Source: Cryptomeria japonica
Taxonomy: Eukaryota; Streptophyta; Pinopsida; Cupressales; Cupressaceae
Direction of reading: 5' to 3'
Assembly: GCF_030272615.1 (NCBI RefSeq)
Contig: NC_081408.1
Span: 607,211,673 to 607,275,672 of the forward strand
Length of the DNA stretch: 64,000 nt
Below, in pieces: positions 48,872-61,845 of the stretch (positions are counted from its first letter, which is position 1; each line of letters begins with the position of its first letter). The position numbers were made by a program, and so were the translations under genes. Under the pieces are notes generated by a model, which saw only the letters and a program-made list of their open reading frames with translations, searched no databases and was not told the origin of the DNA.

Positions 48872-51800
48872 TTACTTAGACAACGGTTTAGTGAATATAT
48901 CTGCAATCTGCTCTTTAGTGTTTACATAAACCAATTTGACTTCCGTTTCTTCCACCTTTTCCTTCAAAAAGTTATATTTTATTGAAATCTGCTTATTCTT
49001 AGAGTGAAATAGAGGATTCTTAGATTTTTCAATAGCTCCAGAGTTATCAAAATAGATAACTACCGATTCACTACAATTTACCTTGATGTCCTTTAACATT
49101 TGGTTCATCCACAAGACTTGAGTGCAATTAGTTGCTGCTGCAACATATTCAGCTTCTGCAGTAGATAAAGAAATGCATGACTATTTTTTGCTGATCCATG
49201 AAACCAATTTCTTCCCAAGAAAGAAAGCTCCACCATAATTTCTCTTCCTATCATCAGTATCTCCTACCCAATCTAAATTTGTATATGCACATGAAGTGAA
49301 GTTATCATCTCGAGAATACCATAAGCCATATTTTGTTGTTCCTTGCAAATACCGGAATATCCTCTATACTTCACATTCATAATTTTCTTTAGGATTACTT
49401 TGATATCTTAAAACAATACTTTCTGCATTCATAATATCTAGTCTAGTCCAAGTTAAATATAACAAGCCACCAATCATAGACTTATACCTTGTTGAATTTA
49501 CTGATGCATATGTGTCTTTGATAGATAATTTATCACTTGTCACCATAGGAGTACTTACTGGTTCGGAATTATCCATACCAAACTTCTTCAACAATTCCCT
49601 TAGATACTTAGTTTGATAGATAAAAATTCCTTTGTCAGTTTGAGTAATTTGCAAACCTAAGAAAAATCTCATATCACCAATCATAGACATTTCAAATTCA
49701 TTCTTCATATTATTAGAAAATTCCATGCACACTTTATCTTCACCTCCAAAAATGATATCATCAACAAATACTTCAATAATCAGAATATCATCATCAGTGA
49801 TCTTTTAATATAAATTATTGTCAGCACTGCCTTTAGTAAAACCAAGCTTCAAAAGATATTTATCCAACCTTACAGACCAAGCTCTAGGAGCTTGTTTCAA
49901 TCCATATAATGCTTTCCTTAACCTGCAAACCATATCTTTGTCATCTGTCAGTGAAAATCCATCAGGATGCTCAATGTATACTTCTTCCTCATGTTCACCA
50001 TTCAGAAATGCATATTTACATCCATTTGATAGACCTTATAGTTCTTATATGTTGCATAGGCAAGATATAGTGTAATAGCTTAAATTCTAGCTACTAGTGC
50101 AAATGTCTCACCATAATCAATTCCTTCCATTTAAGAATATCCTTTACAAACCGGTCTAGCCTTGTTTCTTACAACTTGACCATCCTCATTTAGTTTATTT
50201 CTAAAAACCCATTTAGTTCCAATAACATTCTTATTTTTAGGTCGGGGAACTAAAGTCCAAGTCTTATTCTTCTCTATCTGATCTACTTCATCTTCCATAG
50301 CCTTTAACTAATGTTTATCTTTACAAGCTTCAATAAAAAATTCTGGTTCAATTTGAGAAATAAGACATACATCTTCATTTGCCAGTCTTTTCCTTGTCAT
50401 AACTCCCTTGTTCATATCTCCAATGTTTATCTTCAGAATGATTTAATCTTACATACCTTGGTGTCTTCTAAACTTTAGGTTCATTATTCTGAACATTAGT
50501 CACAGTTGAATTTTCTAATTATACCAGTGTAACTATCTTAGTGTCTTGTACTAGTTGAGGCATTGTCAGTTCAGTTATGATCATTTCCACTGCCAGTTCT
50601 CTGTCATATGATATAGATTGATCTTTGTATTTCTCAACCACTTTCACATTTGCGTTCTCCATAACTTTCTGCAATCTTTTGTTATAACATCTATATGCTT
50701 TGCTCTGAATTGAATATCCAAGAAATATCCCTTCATCACATCTGGGATCAAACTTCCCAATTGAATCATCCCTTTTGATATAACATTTACTTCCAAAAAT
50801 TCTGAAATATTTAACAGTAGGTGTATGTCCAAACCATAATTCATAAGGAGTCTTACCAGTTTCACCTTTGATATGAATTCTATTGAATGTGTAGACTATT
50901 GTACTTACTACTTCTCTCCAGTAGATGTGAGGCAGTTTGGATTCTAGCATCATGGTTCTTACTGCATCCAAAATGGTTCTATTCTTCCCTTCCACTACTC
51001 CATTCTACTGAGGAGTCCGAGGTGCAGATAACTGTCTCCTAATTCCATTTATCTCACAAAAACTATTAAATTCATGAGATGTGAACTCACCGCCTTGATC
51101 TAATCTTAGACATTTGATTTTCAATCCAATTTTTGTTTCCACCTTTGCTTTGAAGATCTTGAATTTCTCAAAAGCTTCAGACTTCTCGCTTAGAAAAGTC
51201 ACCTACATCATTCTAGAATAATCATCAATTATTAGCATGAAGTACCTATCACCTTGAAAGCTTCTAGTCCTTTCTGGACCACATAAGTCAATATGAATCA
51301 AATCAAGCACATCATTATATTTATCATGTATGCTCTTAAAATAAGTTCTAACTTGCTTTCCCAATTGACATTCCTTACATAACAGATTATGAGGCTTTAT
51401 AATCTTAGGTATATCTTTAATTGCCTTTGTTGAACTGGTCTTAACAATACAATCAAAATTAACATGACACAACCTCTTATGCCATAACCAACTCTCATCA
51501 ATATGAGCAATCAAACATGTCTTATTACCAGTGTTCAAGTGAAAGATATTACCTCTAGTCTGAGTACCGGTTGCAATCTCCAAACTAGTTCTGTTGATGA
51601 TTTTGCATTTTCTATCTTTGAACTGAAGTTGGAATCCCTTATCCACCAATTGACCAACACTTAAAAGATTATGCTTTAAACCTTCTACATAATAGACACT
51701 ATCAGCATTATGCTTGCCATCCAGAGAAATAATACCTCTACCTTTGATCATACATTCTTTGTCATCCCAAAATCTGACTTGACCACCATTGTATTCTTGT

Positions 51801-52280
51801 AGGGACATATATTTTCTTTTATCTCTAGTCATATGATGTGATCATCCACTATCAATTACCCATTCATCCTTGTCTTGAACTTTTGCTACCAGGGCCTTTT
51901 CTTCATTCTTGATAGCCAGTTTCGATTCATCTTCCTTTAAATCATAGGACACCCATTCCTTTCCATTGTCGGATCCACTAGCAGAGTCTCCTATCGGTTC
52001 ATCCTCTGAGTCATCACTTACTCCTTCCTCATCTACTATGTAGCATTGTTTTTTTTCTTGAATCTATATTTGTTCTTATTAGGCTTAAATGATTTCTTAA
52101 CTCTTTCTTCAAATCTTGCATTCCTTTAAGGACATCTAGATGAAAAATGACCAATCTTATTACATGCAAAACATTTAAAAGGTGCTTTTCCTTCATACTT
52201 CCTGTCGGTTCTTTCAGTACTCTTCTAGCAAATAAGGCTTCAAGTTTCTCAAATTCTTCATCCTCTTTCCTCATATCTTC
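48872..52280 (-). pseudogene. pol: Copia pol: knuckle, PR, integrase, RT, RNase H
   Basis: Read leftward, the order is copia type. A knuckle CFACNKIGHFSSRC lies near 52170-52130. The protease site WVIDSG is near 51860, followed by a TGA. The GAG-pre-integrase part has SWLWHKRLCHVNFDC. Integrase has DLIHIDLCGP, LRLDQGGEF and a Glu in NGVMEGKNRTI. RT has MRFFLGLQI and the catalytic motif FVDD near 49770, where most copia elements have YVDD. RNase H is at 49114-48872 (YFDNSGAIEKSKNPLFHSK; TKEQIADIFTKPL). TAG stops replace Trp in DYSRMM*VTFL (51203) and Gln in APRTPQ*NGV (about 51005), so this copy is inactive. Confidence 0.9.
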
Positions 52281-52283
52281 TAA

Positions 52284-53010
52284 TTATTTTGCATATAGGA
52301 TTTTCCAATCACTTTTTCCAGTAGATGATGATGCATGAAAAGCAGGTTCAGACTTTGTAGCTCCAGAGTGTCCAAATTCTTCAAGCTCAAAAGCTGATAA
52401 TTTCCCAATCAAAATGTCTTTGTTAATTGAAGTGTATGCCATTGTTCTCAATTCATTAATTGAAATAGCCTTCATCTTGTAAGTCGGTGGTAGGGCTCTC
52501 AAAACTTTAGAAACTATTTCATCTTCACTTAGAGATCCTCTACAACATTGAATTCCCATGAAAATCTCATTTACTCTTTCCTTAAATGTAGCAATTCTTT
52601 CATTATCTTCCACCTTCAAGTTCTCATATCTTACCCAGTAACCATCAAGTTTAGTAATTTTGACTCTAGGGTCACCTTCATTCAGAGTTTGAAATTTATC
52701 CCACATAACCTTTGCAGATGATTTATCAGTCAATCCCATGATTTTCTGATCAGTGAGTGCACACAGGAGGGCTTTTCTAGCTCTGCAATCATTTTCAATA
52801 TTTTTATCCAAATCTGCAGGAGCAAGATTTCCAGATGCTAGATCATAAGGTGTATATCCTTTCTCAGTGATCTCCCAAATAGCCTTTTGCAAGACATCTA
52901 AGATGAGTCTCCATTTGGATTTTCCATATCCCATAGTTTGTTCCATCAAGAAGCTTAGGGATTTCTCTTCTGAAAATAGTTGTTAGTGGATTTGAAGTAT
53001 TAGTTGACAT
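52284..53010 (-). pseudogene. gag: Copia gag
   Basis: The likely start is the Met at 53010 (MSTNTSNPLTTIFRREIPKL, then DGTNYGIWKIQME). An extra T near 52878 shifts the frame, after which WEITEKGYTPYDLASG continues. The UBN2-type capsid part includes AKVMWDKFQTLNEGDPRVKI and LRALPPTYKMKAISI. It lies 5' of pol in the same orientation. The family role is particle formation and RNA packaging. Confidence 0.85.
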
Positions 53011-53068
53011 AGGATCTACCTCAAGTGATTAAGCTTCTGCAAAAGATGACCAAATCTATGACACCGAT

Positions 53069-54272
53069 TATTAGAATAACCGGTGGACAACTGAGAGGGG
53101 GGGGGTAATAAGTTGTCAATAGATTATATTAATCAAACCACTTTATAACCTTTAACTAGAGCACATAAACATTGAATACCTAAATAGCAGAAACAGATAC
53201 TGGTAAGCAATAAAACTTAAGAATGAAACAAAGAATTAACACAATGCACATGCCACATAACACCATGATTTGTACGTGGAAAACCCGGTAAAGGGAAAAA
53301 CTACGGTGGGAAGCCTACCCATTGTCAGATAATACTTCTACAGAAAGTATGTGATACAATAAGGGGCCTACAGATGCAGGAAGGCACACTGCCTAGAGCG
53401 TACTGCTCATTACAAAGGAGTCTCACTGACTACAGAGAGGTTATAACCACCTCAATATAATTGGACAACAATCCAGAAGAATGAACTGCCAATGATAGCA
53501 TCTACCATGCCTGATTACAGTCTCAGTTAAGCTCAATACCAGAGGCCTTTGACCTCTCACATAAACCCAATTCGATCACCTATGATCGACCAAATCTCCT
53601 TTGCATATGATTTTTCATTCCTTGACCACAACAATTATCTACAATGAGATCTTACATCAATTTATACAAACCCTAATGCCTAAACCAATTAGGTCAGCCA
53701 CCTAAAAGATATTACAATAAGATCATTACATACATTCATATTACAATGATATGCCATGTCGACTTTAGACCAAAACAACATTAACCAATCCATAAATCAT
53801 CATGGTAATGTGTAAAGAACACACAACATGATACTAGTCCATAACCTAGATAGGTACCAGACCTAATTTGGGTCCACCACGCCAAAGTGATGTCTCCAAT
53901 CAGTCAAGGGATGATCAAGGATCACCTTATGCATCCTGAATTCCATCTAGAAGCCGCACCAACACCACTTATGCATCCTGTCAAAGATTCTCAGTAAAAG
54001 ATCTATTAGTAAAACCTTAAACCCTTACCGGTATAGGATTACTAGAGTGTATGATAGCATCCAATCATCAAGTCAATACCAGCTGACCAAAACATATTCC
54101 ACTAATCCAAACATGTCAATAGTATCCAACTGATAGTCCCTTCTACAGGTAACACTAGTTCTTCTATCGATAACCAAAATCTGTCTGTCGATAACCAATC
54201 ATAAAAGCTAGTGTTGACATCAATGACAAAAAATCAATGCAACACATAATCAATTCCTTCAAATTGCCAACA
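53069..54272 (-). repeat. 5' LTR of the copia element
   Basis: The plus strand starts tattagaataaccggtgg, so the terminal TG has become TA. It has a G-run of about ten bases near 53096 and ends attgccaaca. Confidence 0.9.
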
Positions 54273-55540
54273 AATGTTTTCCTCCATAGTAGGAGCAAAC
54301 ACTAAAGATCTCAATGTGTGTTGTGATTCATTTGGTGGTTCAACTAAATTTCCTTGTCCAAGTTGTGCTTTGTTTGGTGATTTTTTTCCTTCCCCTTTAG
54401 ATTTCTTTGAGGCCTTAGCATTATTATTTTCTTTTGACTACATACCTTCTTTTTCCACTGAATAATGATGAGGGGATATGTTCTTCCACCAATTATCCTT
54501 ACTTTCATTTCTCTATTCACTGCAATGAACAATAATTTAATTAGTATTGAAGCATTGGGACATCTAAAGGGGATGACCTCATAGTCTAGAGATTGTTTTG
54601 AGCACCCATTTTTGGTGCAAATGGAGATCTCCACAAAGAGATCTTTAGTAGTATCAATCTCAACCAAAATGTGTGCAAAGGTAGTATGAAAAGAATCTAA
54701 GACCCTTATCCACTCCCAAAAATTTACCCAATTATGGCCAATGGCTTCAAAGCAAGAATCAAGCCAAAGCTATAAAGGTAGATTCATAAGTCTTACTCAA
54801 ACTAGAATTGAAGAGAACAATTCAGTAGCTAGATCGAAGGAGGGATTTCAAGGTTTTAACATTAGCGAGTGTTCATCATACTCCCATTAGTAATCACACA
54901 AAATAGTACAATGATCTTGATCATTGTAAAAAACAACAACAAAAAACCCTCACCCACAAGGATATATTCATACATCCCCAACAAGTTTGGGGTGTCAGGT
55001 CTTTTAAATCCAATTGTGTAACCAAACTTTTCTAGAGCCCTCTAAACCTACCTATCAAACCATGTTTAGAAAATAAAGCAAAATACTTTGTTACCTTTTG
55101 CAAATATCTTCCCCTAGCACCAATTTTTGACAGCCAGTGGTAGGTTGGATTGTCTTCAAAATATGAGGGAACTCATAGCCTACAATGTTAGGACCATGAA
55201 AGCTTGCCTAATTTGCCCATGAATTGGTCTCGCATTGCATAACAAGGGGTTGATCAACCATATGACCAACTATAGACTTAGTGTGTGAATTTTTCCCATC
55301 GTTTTGTCCATAGGAAGAGTGATTCCTTGGAACCACTTTGCAAACCCTATTTCCAACACCTGATTGTGGTTTGATCATGCACAAACTACCCTGAATTTGA
55401 TCTAGGAAAATAAACTTGCTAGAATCATGATCCCGAGCCTCTCGAAGCTTCTTTCATGGAGATCAATACCCTAGATAGCTCCCATGAATTGTAGATATTG
55501 CCCTAGTTTCTATCAAATTTTGCAGTTGTGGCATCTTCCA
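54273..55540 (-). pseudogene. LINE ORF1-like (DUF4283-type) pseudogene
   Basis: On the minus strand the pieces fall in the order seen in plant LINE ORF1/DUF4283 proteins: KFGYTIGFKRPDTPNLLGMY, FFVVVFYNDQDHCTILCD, then NPSFDLATELFSS, FEAIGHNWVNFWEWIRVLDS and VEIDTTKDLFVEIS...QSLDYEVIPFRC (54667 leftward). Several stops interrupt it. A zinc knuckle is expected just after IPFRC, but the frame decays there. Such proteins bind LINE RNA. The copia element at 47214-54272 cuts it, and it may resume at 47213. Confidence 0.7.
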
Positions 55541-56439
55541 ATAAACTTATTTCATAAGGATTTTTAGAAGATGGATGAATATTGTTTATTTGTATGCTCA
55601 TTGTATATTAGTAGGAGTCATTTTTGACATTATAATAGCAACTATATAGTTTTATAACTGAATTTTAAGATTGTGGAAGTCATGTAAATGAAGAAATTTG
55701 ATCTTTAGAAATTTCTAAATGTTCACCTTAAATGTATCCTAAGTAATACCATAACCTATTTCTACATAAGAAAATTATTTGTGGTTGGGAGTTTTCTAAT
55801 GAATACAAATATGTCCCCCTTTCATCAAACCCTAGGATACCAAGTTAACTAATTTTAAAAAATAATCAAATACAATAAGAGTACATGGAAAAGATGTTGT
55901 AGATATTACTAAAAGTACGCAATGAAATAATGAATGTTTTGAGTATGGGAATGAATATATCTTAAATTATCTTGTTAGATGATATGTAGAATTCACTACA
56001 TTTAAAATGAACTAGGGTTAGTTGTTGGATACAAATATAAATAACACTATGAAATATTTTCACTTTAAGTCAACATATAATATTTGGTTGGAAGGGCCAA
56101 CTCAATGCTAAATTTAATTTTAAATCTAAGATATCTGGGTCATTTATTTAAACTATGCAAATCACCTTGGACACTTGTTTGAATTAAAAAATTAACTCTA
56201 AGTGACAAATGCATAAAACTATGGATTAGGACTATTTCTTGGGTATTATTAAAAATGAAAATATGTATGATTCATTTTATATGCAAACATTCCATAGAGA
56301 TTGTGTTACTTGTACATTTATCATTGGATAAGGAATAACTAGATAGAATTGAGTCCAAAAAGAGACATTTATGTAATTTTCAACATTGTGTTTTTCCTAC
56401 ACTTTGACTTTCATGGAACTATCATGAAAATTTATTGTG
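55541..56439. other. Gene-free AT-rich spacer
   Basis: No coding signal or repeat family is recognised. Confidence 0.5.
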
Positions 56440-56971
56440 AAATAAAATTAGATAGATTATAAGGAAATACAAGAGCAAGGAAAAAAAAAAAATCCAAGTT
56501 TATTGATGAAGTAAATGTTACCAAGAGAAATGCAGAAACCTTGGAGCAATCACCCAAATGTGAAGAAGGAGGCACAAGAACTTTTGAAAGGGGAAAAGAA
56601 AAGAAAAACCCATTGTGTTATTATGAATGAGGCAGTGCCTAGAGAGAGAGGGAGAGAGAGGGAGAGAGAGAACTCTTTACAATAATGTCATTAAGAAGAA
56701 ATGAGAGAGAAGACATCCCTTAAATAGAGATGAGGAGAGGAGTTATAAAGTAACTCCCAAATCTATGAATGCCACCATTCATAAAATGTGTGTGACATGT
56801 GTCCACATCCTCTTAAGGAGGAAATCTAAAATTCCTTAATAAAGGAAAATAAAAGAAATGACTTGTCCTCACACATGTACTACAGGACAAATTACATGTA
56901 GGGATTCCAAAATAATATCCCAAACTAAATACAAATAAACCTAAGCCAAGTAAATATTAAATATTCTAACA
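56440..56971 (-). repeat. 3' LTR of the second copia element (left edge uncertain)
   Basis: The right edge is secure. On the minus strand a polypurine tract AAGCTTAAGGGGGG is followed by TGTTAGAATATTTAATA, so the LTR starts at 56971. The other end is not fixed because the 5' LTR is missing. A minus-strand AATAAA near 56498 suggests the LTR extends at least that far. It holds a GA-rich microsatellite at about 56640-56671. Confidence 0.6.
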
Positions 56972-56983
56972 CCCCCCTTAAGC

Positions 56984-59900
56984 TTTACTTGGGGAGTTTA
57001 CATCAAACCCTTCAATGGGTTGCAAACCAAGATTTTTACAATGAAATTGGAACTTCTCTTTACAAAGTGGCTTGGTCAAAATATTTGCAACTTGGTCTTC
57101 CCCTTGCAATAGAGGAGTAAAACTTTCTTGTCTTCAATTTGTTCTCTAATAAAGTGGTGTTGGAGAGAAATGTGTTTTGTCCTTGCATGGAAAACTAGAT
57201 TTTTATCCAAAGCAATGGCACTTTGGTTGTCACAATACAATGGAGTTGGTTCATGTCGAGATAGACCCAAATCTTCAAGTAGTCTTCTAAGCCACAAGGC
57301 TTCTTTGGAAGCATTAGTGCATCCTTTGTACTCAACTTCAGTGGATCCAAGAGAGGTAGATTGTTGTTTTTTACTATTCCAATAAATTTCTACTGAACCA
57401 ACAAAAAAACAATAACCACAAGTAGATTTCCCATCATTGGGATCTCAACCTAGATTGGAATCAGTAAAACCTTTTAAAGTAAAATCAAAATTTGCATCAT
57501 AAAATAAACCTACATTAATGGTTTCTTTAATATATCTTAAAATTATTTTAGCAACTTTAAAGTGTGTTTGTTGAGTTTTAGACATGAATCTTGAAACCAA
57601 ACCAACACTATAAGCAATATCTGGCCTAGTAAGAGTTAAATAATTCAAACTTCCAACTAATGTCTATACAAAGTAGGATCAACAAGTGGAGTTAGCATAT
57701 CAAGCATTAACTTAGTGCCTAATTCAATAGGAATTGAAACATGGTTAGCATCATTCATTTTAAACTTATCTATGAGATCTTGACCATATTTACTTTGAGA
57801 TTTAAGAAAATTCCTTTAGAGGTTTTCCAAATTTGCATTCCTAATAAATAATGTAAAAGACATAAATCATCCATTTGAAATTTTTGATTGAGTTGAAACT
57901 TAATTTCAAAAATCAAATTATTGGAACTTGAAGTTAGAATTAAATCATCTACATATAAAATAATAATCACAATGTCATCTTCACTATGCTTAATATACAA
58001 ATTTGGATCATTTTTACTTCTAATGAAACCTTGAGAAAGAAAGAATTCATTAATCTTAGAATACCATTCCCTAGGAGATTGATTCAAACCATAAATTGAT
58101 TTCTTTAACTTGCAAACTAAATGTTCATTACCTTCCTTAACAAAACCAAGAGGTCAAGACATATAAATTTCCTCATGTAAATCACCATTAAGAAAATCAC
58201 TTTTAACATCAATTTGGTGAATAGGCCAATTCATTCTAGAAGCTAAAGCAAGAACAAGTTTAATTGTAGGCATTTTAGCAACAAGAGCAAAATTTTCAGT
58301 ATAATCTAAGCCTTCAATTTGAGAAAAACCTCTAGCAACTAATCTAGCTTTAAATTTAATAACTTGATTATTAGCATTCAATTTAGTTTTATAAAGCCAC
58401 TTGCAAGAAACAAGATTTTTACCATGAGGCAAGAGAACTAAATCCCAAGTTTGGTTAGAAATTAAAGTATCATATTCTTCCTTCATTTCTTTTTGTGAAT
58501 GTGGTTGATTTTTAGCTTGATCAAATATTTTAGGATCATTAGAATTCATAATAGTAGACATTAAAGCATAATTACAATAATTAACTCTTCTAGCTTGAAG
58601 TCTATCCATTCTAGCTAAGTATTCATCACTATCTTGAATTAAATATTTAAACCATTTAGGTCTTCTTTTAGAAGTAATAGATTCATCACTAGAAGAAGAG
58701 TAATGAGGAGTAGAGTTATTATTATCATCATCAATATCACTAGAAGGAATAGAAAGAGATGAACTAGGAGTAGGATTAAGAGAAGGAGGTTGGTCCTCCA
58801 CAAGTACAACTTTTCTTTGAGCAAGTTCATCATCCTCCACTTTAGAACAATCATGAATGCCTTTTTCAGCAATACAAACATCTCTTGCAACTTTTACCTT
58901 GTTATTAATAGGATTGTAAACTCTATAACCTTTAGTATTTTCATCATAACCAACAAAAATAAAAGGATAAGATTTAGCATCTAATTTTTGTCTTTTCTCC
59001 TTAGGTTTGTGAACATAAGTTGTGGAACCAAAAATTCTTAAATTCTGTAAATTGGGCTTTCTACCAGACCAAGCTTCTTCAGGATTTTTATCCTTTAAGA
59101 CTTTGGTAGGTGTTATATTAATTAAATAAGTTGCACAAGAAATAAATTCAACCCAAAACTTGTAATCCATATTTTTTGCAATAAACATCTTGCCATTTCC
59201 ACAATTGTCCTATGCTTCCATTCTGCCACACCATTTTGTTGTGGTTTATAAGGAATGGTAAGCTCGTGTTTAATTCCAAAAGATTTCAAATAAGAATTAA
59301 ATGCATTATTGACATATTCTTTTCCATTGTCAATACAAAGAATCTTAATTTTAGAACCTGATGCCTTTCTACAAACATATGAAATTCAGTAAACACATCA
59401 AGCACTTGATCCTTACTATGAAGGAAATATATCGATGCTCTCCTTGAAAAAACATCAACAAAGGTAAGAGAATACCTTGAATCTTGGATGGAGGGACTCT
59501 CCATGGCACCCAAGAGATCACTATGAACTAGATGCAATTTAGTATATGCCCTCCAAGATTGACCATTAGGAAAGGGTTCCCTATCCATCTTACCACTCAT
59601 GCAACCATTGCAAACAATTTGAGATGGAACAATAGTAGGCAATCCATCAACCATATTTTCTTTTTGCATCAATGAAATATAATCATAATTGAGATTGCCA
59701 AGTTTTTCATGTCATATAGTAAAATCAATAGTAGTAAGCAAGGAATACTTTGTAGGAGAAAATTCATAGAACTTGAATAAGTTATTAGTATCCATTTTGG
59801 CAATAGCAATAACATGATTAGTTTTTGGATCAATGATATAACACATGCCCCTATAAAAGTTAATCTTATAATCTTGACAAAGTTTAGGAACTGAAAGAAA

Positions 59901-60235
59901 ATTTGATTTTAATTTAGGAACATAAAGAACATCATGTAATTTCCCATTAGGGACATTCACATCACCAATAGATTCAACTTTGAAACTATGGTTATTAACT
60001 AATTGAACACGAATATTGGAAGTATTAGGATGCAAAGATTCAAAACATTCTTTATGAGAAGTAACATGCTGAGATGCACACTCAAGTGGTTGAGAAACTT
60101 TATAAGTACATGTAAATGCATGACGAGATGAATTACCATTATTATTACCTTTCTTATAATGAGGTTTATGTTGTTGATTATTTCGATTATTTTGGTTCAT
60201 AGGATTTTTACCATTTTGCTTCTAAGAACAATTAT
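56984..60235 (-). pseudogene. pol: Second copia pol: PR to RNase H
   Basis: Leftward order: the protease/pre-integrase part (60200-59712; VLYVPKLKSNFLSVPKLCQD, then HEKLGNLN with TGA for the usual Trp). Integrase (59672-59200) has LHLVHSDLLGAM and, in another frame, CIDNGKEYV. RT (59188-57770) has CKWLYKTKLNANNQVIKFKA, then ARLVARGFSQIEGLDY, and the intact catalytic LYVDD. RNase H (57648-57076) has LYCDNQSAIALDKNLVFHAR. Trp is TGA in SNLG*DPNDGKST. Frameshifts occur near 59350 and 57800. The family differs from the copia element at 47214: shorter LTR and different sequence. Confidence 0.85.
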
Positions 60236-60824
60236 TAGTCACATGGCCATCCTTACCACAATACGTACAATGGGGCCTCTTAAAATAATTGTTATTTTGA
60301 TTATTTTTAGAATTGTTATTATAGGATTTAAAATAAAATTTATTATTAGAATAATAATTATTATGATTATTATTATATTGGATATAAAATGATTATTATG
60401 ATTTTGATTTTTAGACATAAAAGCATATTCACTACTTTTAAGAGTACCAAACTGAATTAATTTAGCTTCCTCTTGACATAATAAATTATGAAAAATATCA
60501 TAAGTTAATTCAGTAGCTAAACTAGGAATAGCAAGTTGAGCATGAATATTAGTAATAAATTGTTGAAATTGACGAGGAAGACTTTTTTTAAGTATAAGAT
60601 GAATTAAACATATATCAGCTAAAGTAACTCCTAAACCAATTAATTGACCATTAATATAATAAAAATTAAATAAAAATTCATCCATGGTTTTAAAATCTGT
60701 ATACCTAATCTCTTCGAGTTGATCTTGAAGTTGAATTTTTCGAGATTCATTTGAGCTATCATGAGTTGTTTTTAAAATTTCCCAAGCTTCATATGCTTTT
60801 GTACAATTTTCAATTAGAATATAC
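60236..60824 (-). pseudogene. gag: Second copia gag, cut at its N-terminus
   Basis: The UBN2-type gag starts mid-domain at about 60824 (KAYEAWEILKTTHDSSNES) and continues FKTMDEFLFNFYYINGQL. The knuckle CTYCGKDGHVTNNC lies near 60280-60235. The first 60 or so residues, the primer site and the 5' LTR are missing, because the gypsy-type LTR at 60825 interrupts it. A long Asn/Ile-rich low-complexity stretch precedes the knuckle. Confidence 0.8.
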
Positions 60825-61821
60825 TATAATACCCTAAAAATGGTCATCTAAACCATGAGCCCCTAATCTCGACAACGTCACCAAGGTCCTAACCAAAGGC
60901 AGTTAAATCAATCTTGAGCACACAATTAATTTCTAAAATCATCAATGTCACATGGCAAATTAATTGATCATTCCAATTAAATCATTTTTAAACAATTATC
61001 CTATTTATTTTATTGAATATCCTAGCATATTTAATTAAATAAATCAATTTGCCATTAAATCATCAAAAAAGGAATTAATTGACAAAACAAAAAGAATTAA
61101 AAATTGAGAAAAGAAATTAATTGGAGATAATCATGAAAAACAAATAAAAAATTGATAAATAATCTCAGAGAAAGCAAATAAAACAATTAAATATTAAAAT
61201 TGAATGCAATAGAGAATAAATAATTTTTTTTTTAATTTTATCTTAATTTTAGTTCAATTTCCTTTAAAACTGAGAAAAGCATCCAATCACATCAATTCAC
61301 CTAGATTGTGCTTCCTCTTGGAAAATCTTGACCGCTCATCATCATTTGTTCTCAGCCGTTGGTTTCTTTCTGAATTTTCTATAAATTCGAGCTCTCATCT
61401 CTCATTCAAAGGATCCTAGAGAATATATTGTTATTATGCTATTTTTGCTCTAGGTTCATTGAGAATTTGCATTGAGATATTGCATATTAGTTATTTCATA
61501 TTGCTTAAATCATTTAGCTTAAATATTCATATACTGCTTAAATCATGTTAGATTAATCTTGCATATCTAGCTTAAATCTTGCATCCATTTAGCTCATATT
61601 CATGCTCATATAGATTTAAAAATCCTTCGTTTAGGTGTTGTCTAGTTGCTGGATAGCTTAGCAACCTAAGAGCAATCTAAACTCGCATCTACTAGAAGGC
61701 AATGGGTCACTTTGTAATGGTTTATTATTCATTGATTATTTATTTACTAACCATGCATCTAATGACTTAATTGAAGTGTTGTGTATTTCAGATACAGATA
61801 CAGGTCCACTTTTCACAAACA
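60825..61821 (+). repeat. Gypsy-type 5' LTR inserted in copia gag
   Basis: The right edge is marked by acaaaca followed by ttttTGGCACCCACCATGGGGC, a primer site of the TGGCGCCCACCGTGGGG class used by Tat-type Ty3/gypsy elements. The left edge, where gag coding stops, reads tataataccctaaaaatgg, likely TG decayed to TA. A TATA box tctataaattcg lies near 61379. The partner LTR is not in the window, so the edges are inferred. Confidence 0.65.
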
Positions 61822-61825
61822 TTTT

Positions 61826-61845
61826 TGGCACCCACCATGGGGCAT
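61826..61845 (+). other. Primer binding site, gypsy class
   Basis: TGGCACCCACCATGGGGC differs from the common TGGCGCCCACCGTGGGGC by two G-to-A changes. Both are CG-to-CA steps consistent with deamination of methylated CG. Confidence 0.7.

Larger units (their letters stand above)
47214..54272 (-). mobile_element. Complete Ty1/copia element
   Basis: LTRs at 47214-48447 (3') and 53069-54272 (5') flank a full gag-pol. Flanks aatat (47209-47213) and aatgt (54273-54277) are a 4/5 target duplication. The polypurine tract (minus strand GCCAAAGGGGGAGAT) is at 48448-48462. The primer site is decayed: minus strand ATCGGTGTCATAGATTTGG at about 53059-53041, where ATTGGTATCAGAGC is expected. The element lies in a LINE ORF1 pseudogene of the same orientation. 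Confidence 0.92.

Noticed and set aside
60159-60392. Ile/Met-rich plus-strand open frame as a membrane protein
   Set aside because: It is the antisense of the Asn-rich low-complexity part of copia gag.
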